Assembly: GCF_025685655.1 (NCBI RefSeq) | Contig: NZ_JAGSYG010000010.1 | Coordinates: forward strand, 1-64,000 | Reading direction: 5' to 3' | Source: Acidicapsa ligni | GTDB taxonomy: Bacteria > Acidobacteriota > Terriglobia > Terriglobales > Acidobacteriaceae | DNA length: 64,000 nt | In this document: piece after piece, positions 63,398-64,000 of the stretch | Position numbering within the stretch: the stretch's first letter is position 1 | How the letters are laid out: every line of letters begins with the position of its first letter | Notes under the pieces: generated by a model | The model's input: only the letters and a program-made list of their open reading frames with translations | Told to the model about the DNA's origin: nothing | Database searches by the model: none | Translations under genes and position numbers: made by a program

Positions 63398-64000
63398 CTA
63401 TTTAGGCAGAGGAACCGAAACTGCCCGGCCGGCACCACGCTCGGCGATCCAAAGAGTATCGCCCGCAGGTTCAACTCCGGTTGGCGTCTTGAGTCCATCC
63501 TTGAGCACGGTGACGCTTGCCTTGTCTCCGTTGATGGTGAGGGCAGAGATTTTGCCGCTGCCGTTTTCGGCGACGATGAGCTTGCCATTGGCTGCGCGCA
63601 TGCCATCTGGACCATTTACCGGCTGATCCATCCAGATATCGACAGCTTGCTCCGGCTTGCCAGCGGCGTCCACAGGGATGCGATAGAGCTTGTTGAAGAT
63701 TACGTTGTTCACATAGAGCGTGCCATTCAGGAAGGTGATGCCATCGACGCCCATAAGCACCCGCTGCTCCACGAAGAGTTCCGCGGTGGAAGCCCCAGCC
63801 GGCAGCCGGTAGATTCTTCCATTGGCCGTGTCTGTTATATAGAGTGCTTTGTCCGGTCCTATCGCAAAATCGTTGCAGGTTGTATTGTCCCCTGGCAGGT
63901 TCCAGCGAATCTTCGGCGCGCCGGTGGAGAGATCAAAGCTTCTCAGCGCAGTATGCCGCTGCACGGGACTGCTGTTCGGAATCGGGGTGAGCTGGCATGT
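63398..64000 (-). CDS. SMP-30/gluconolactonase/NHL-like propeller protein, 5' end outside window
   Basis: About 201 codons; the frame is open to the right edge (…TCQLTPIPNSS before the GTG at 63964), so the GTG is not the true start and the N-terminal part is missing. Beta-propeller blades: CNDFAIGPDKALYITDTANGRIYRLP, GVDGITFLNGTLYVNNVIFNKLYRIP, GPDGMRAANGKLIVAENGSGKISAL, LKTPTGVEPAGDTLWIAER. The ligand or lactone pocket lies partly in the missing part. The blade rule fits SMP-30/LRE-like proteins; lactonase activity downstream of a sugar dehydrogenase would fit a shared pathway, but this is inference. Confidence 0.82.
   Translation of the reverse strand, partial: TCQLTPIPNSSPVQRHTALRSFDLSTGAPKIRWNLPGDNTTCNDFAIGPDKALYITDTANGRIYRLPAGASTAELFVEQRVLMGVDGITFLNGTLYVNNVIFNKLYRIPVDAAGKPEQAVDIWMDQPVNGPDGMRAANGKLIVAENGSGKISALTINGDKASVTVLKDGLKTPTGVEPAGDTLWIAERGAGRAVSVPLPK

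Noticed and set aside
1..64000. CRISPR array, insertion sequence or rRNA
   Set aside because: No repeated spacer-repeat pattern, transposase or rRNA sequence was seen.

Overview
The window reads as a chromosomal stretch of a soil Acidobacteriota bacterium, probably of the Terriglobia (inference). The grounds are a carboxypeptidase-regulatory-domain TonB receptor, a CadC-like winged-helix/TPR regulator, a hemX-hemA-hemC-hemD run with hemQ nearby, and many ECF sigma factors. No 16S gene or other decisive marker is present. By eye the first 13 kb is more AT-rich than the heme/mutS region.

Region by region. (1) 1-14.7 kb: the end of a PKS/NRPS assembly line. It holds a module entering from the left (DH end, C-methyltransferase, ER, KR, ACP), a KS-AT-cMT-KR-ACP module, and a terminal C-A-PCP protein whose specificity residues resemble the glycine code. 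A MATE exporter lies on the opposite strand. No thioesterase is seen. (2) 14.9-18.9 kb: an ECF sigma/short anti-sigma pair, then a bufferin-type RiPP locus (Cys-rich precursor, DUF692/MNIO enzyme, DUF2063 partner, DoxX), with two hairpins between precursor and enzyme genes. (3) 19-27.4 kb: two glycosyltransferases, a TonB receptor, a secreted DUF5666-like protein and a peptide-binding lipoprotein. (4) 25.8-32.4 kb: mutS-nagZ-anmK-binding protein, a tightly packed operon mixing mismatch repair and peptidoglycan recycling. (5) 32.6-38.3 kb: heme synthesis (hemX-A-C-D, with nth and hemQ convergent). (6) 38.4-48.6 kb: DedA protein, inositol-phosphate synthase, a membrane PP2C phosphatase, an M48 protease, a second sigma/anti-sigma pair and a lytic transglycosylase. 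(7) 48.8-55.8 kb: an accessory patch. It contains a tRNA-Leu(UAA) gene split by a complete group I intron, and just upstream the 5' half of a different, intronless tRNA-Leu(UAA) and a galactokinase scrap. Further on are a third ECF sigma factor, a receiver-like protein, a FixJ-type regulator, a second PP2C phosphatase and small secreted proteins. (8) 55.9-64 kb: a bicovalent flavin oxidase, the winged-helix/TPR regulator, an MFS pump, a diheme cytochrome c, a PQQ-type sugar dehydrogenase and a truncated SMP-30-like gene.

The points most worth following are the intron-bearing tRNA-Leu beside a fossil of an intronless tRNA-Leu of the same specificity, the bufferin locus with its sigma pair and inter-gene hairpins, and the methyl-rich PKS ending in a predicted glycine module. 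All names rest on motif recognition by eye; no database search was run.
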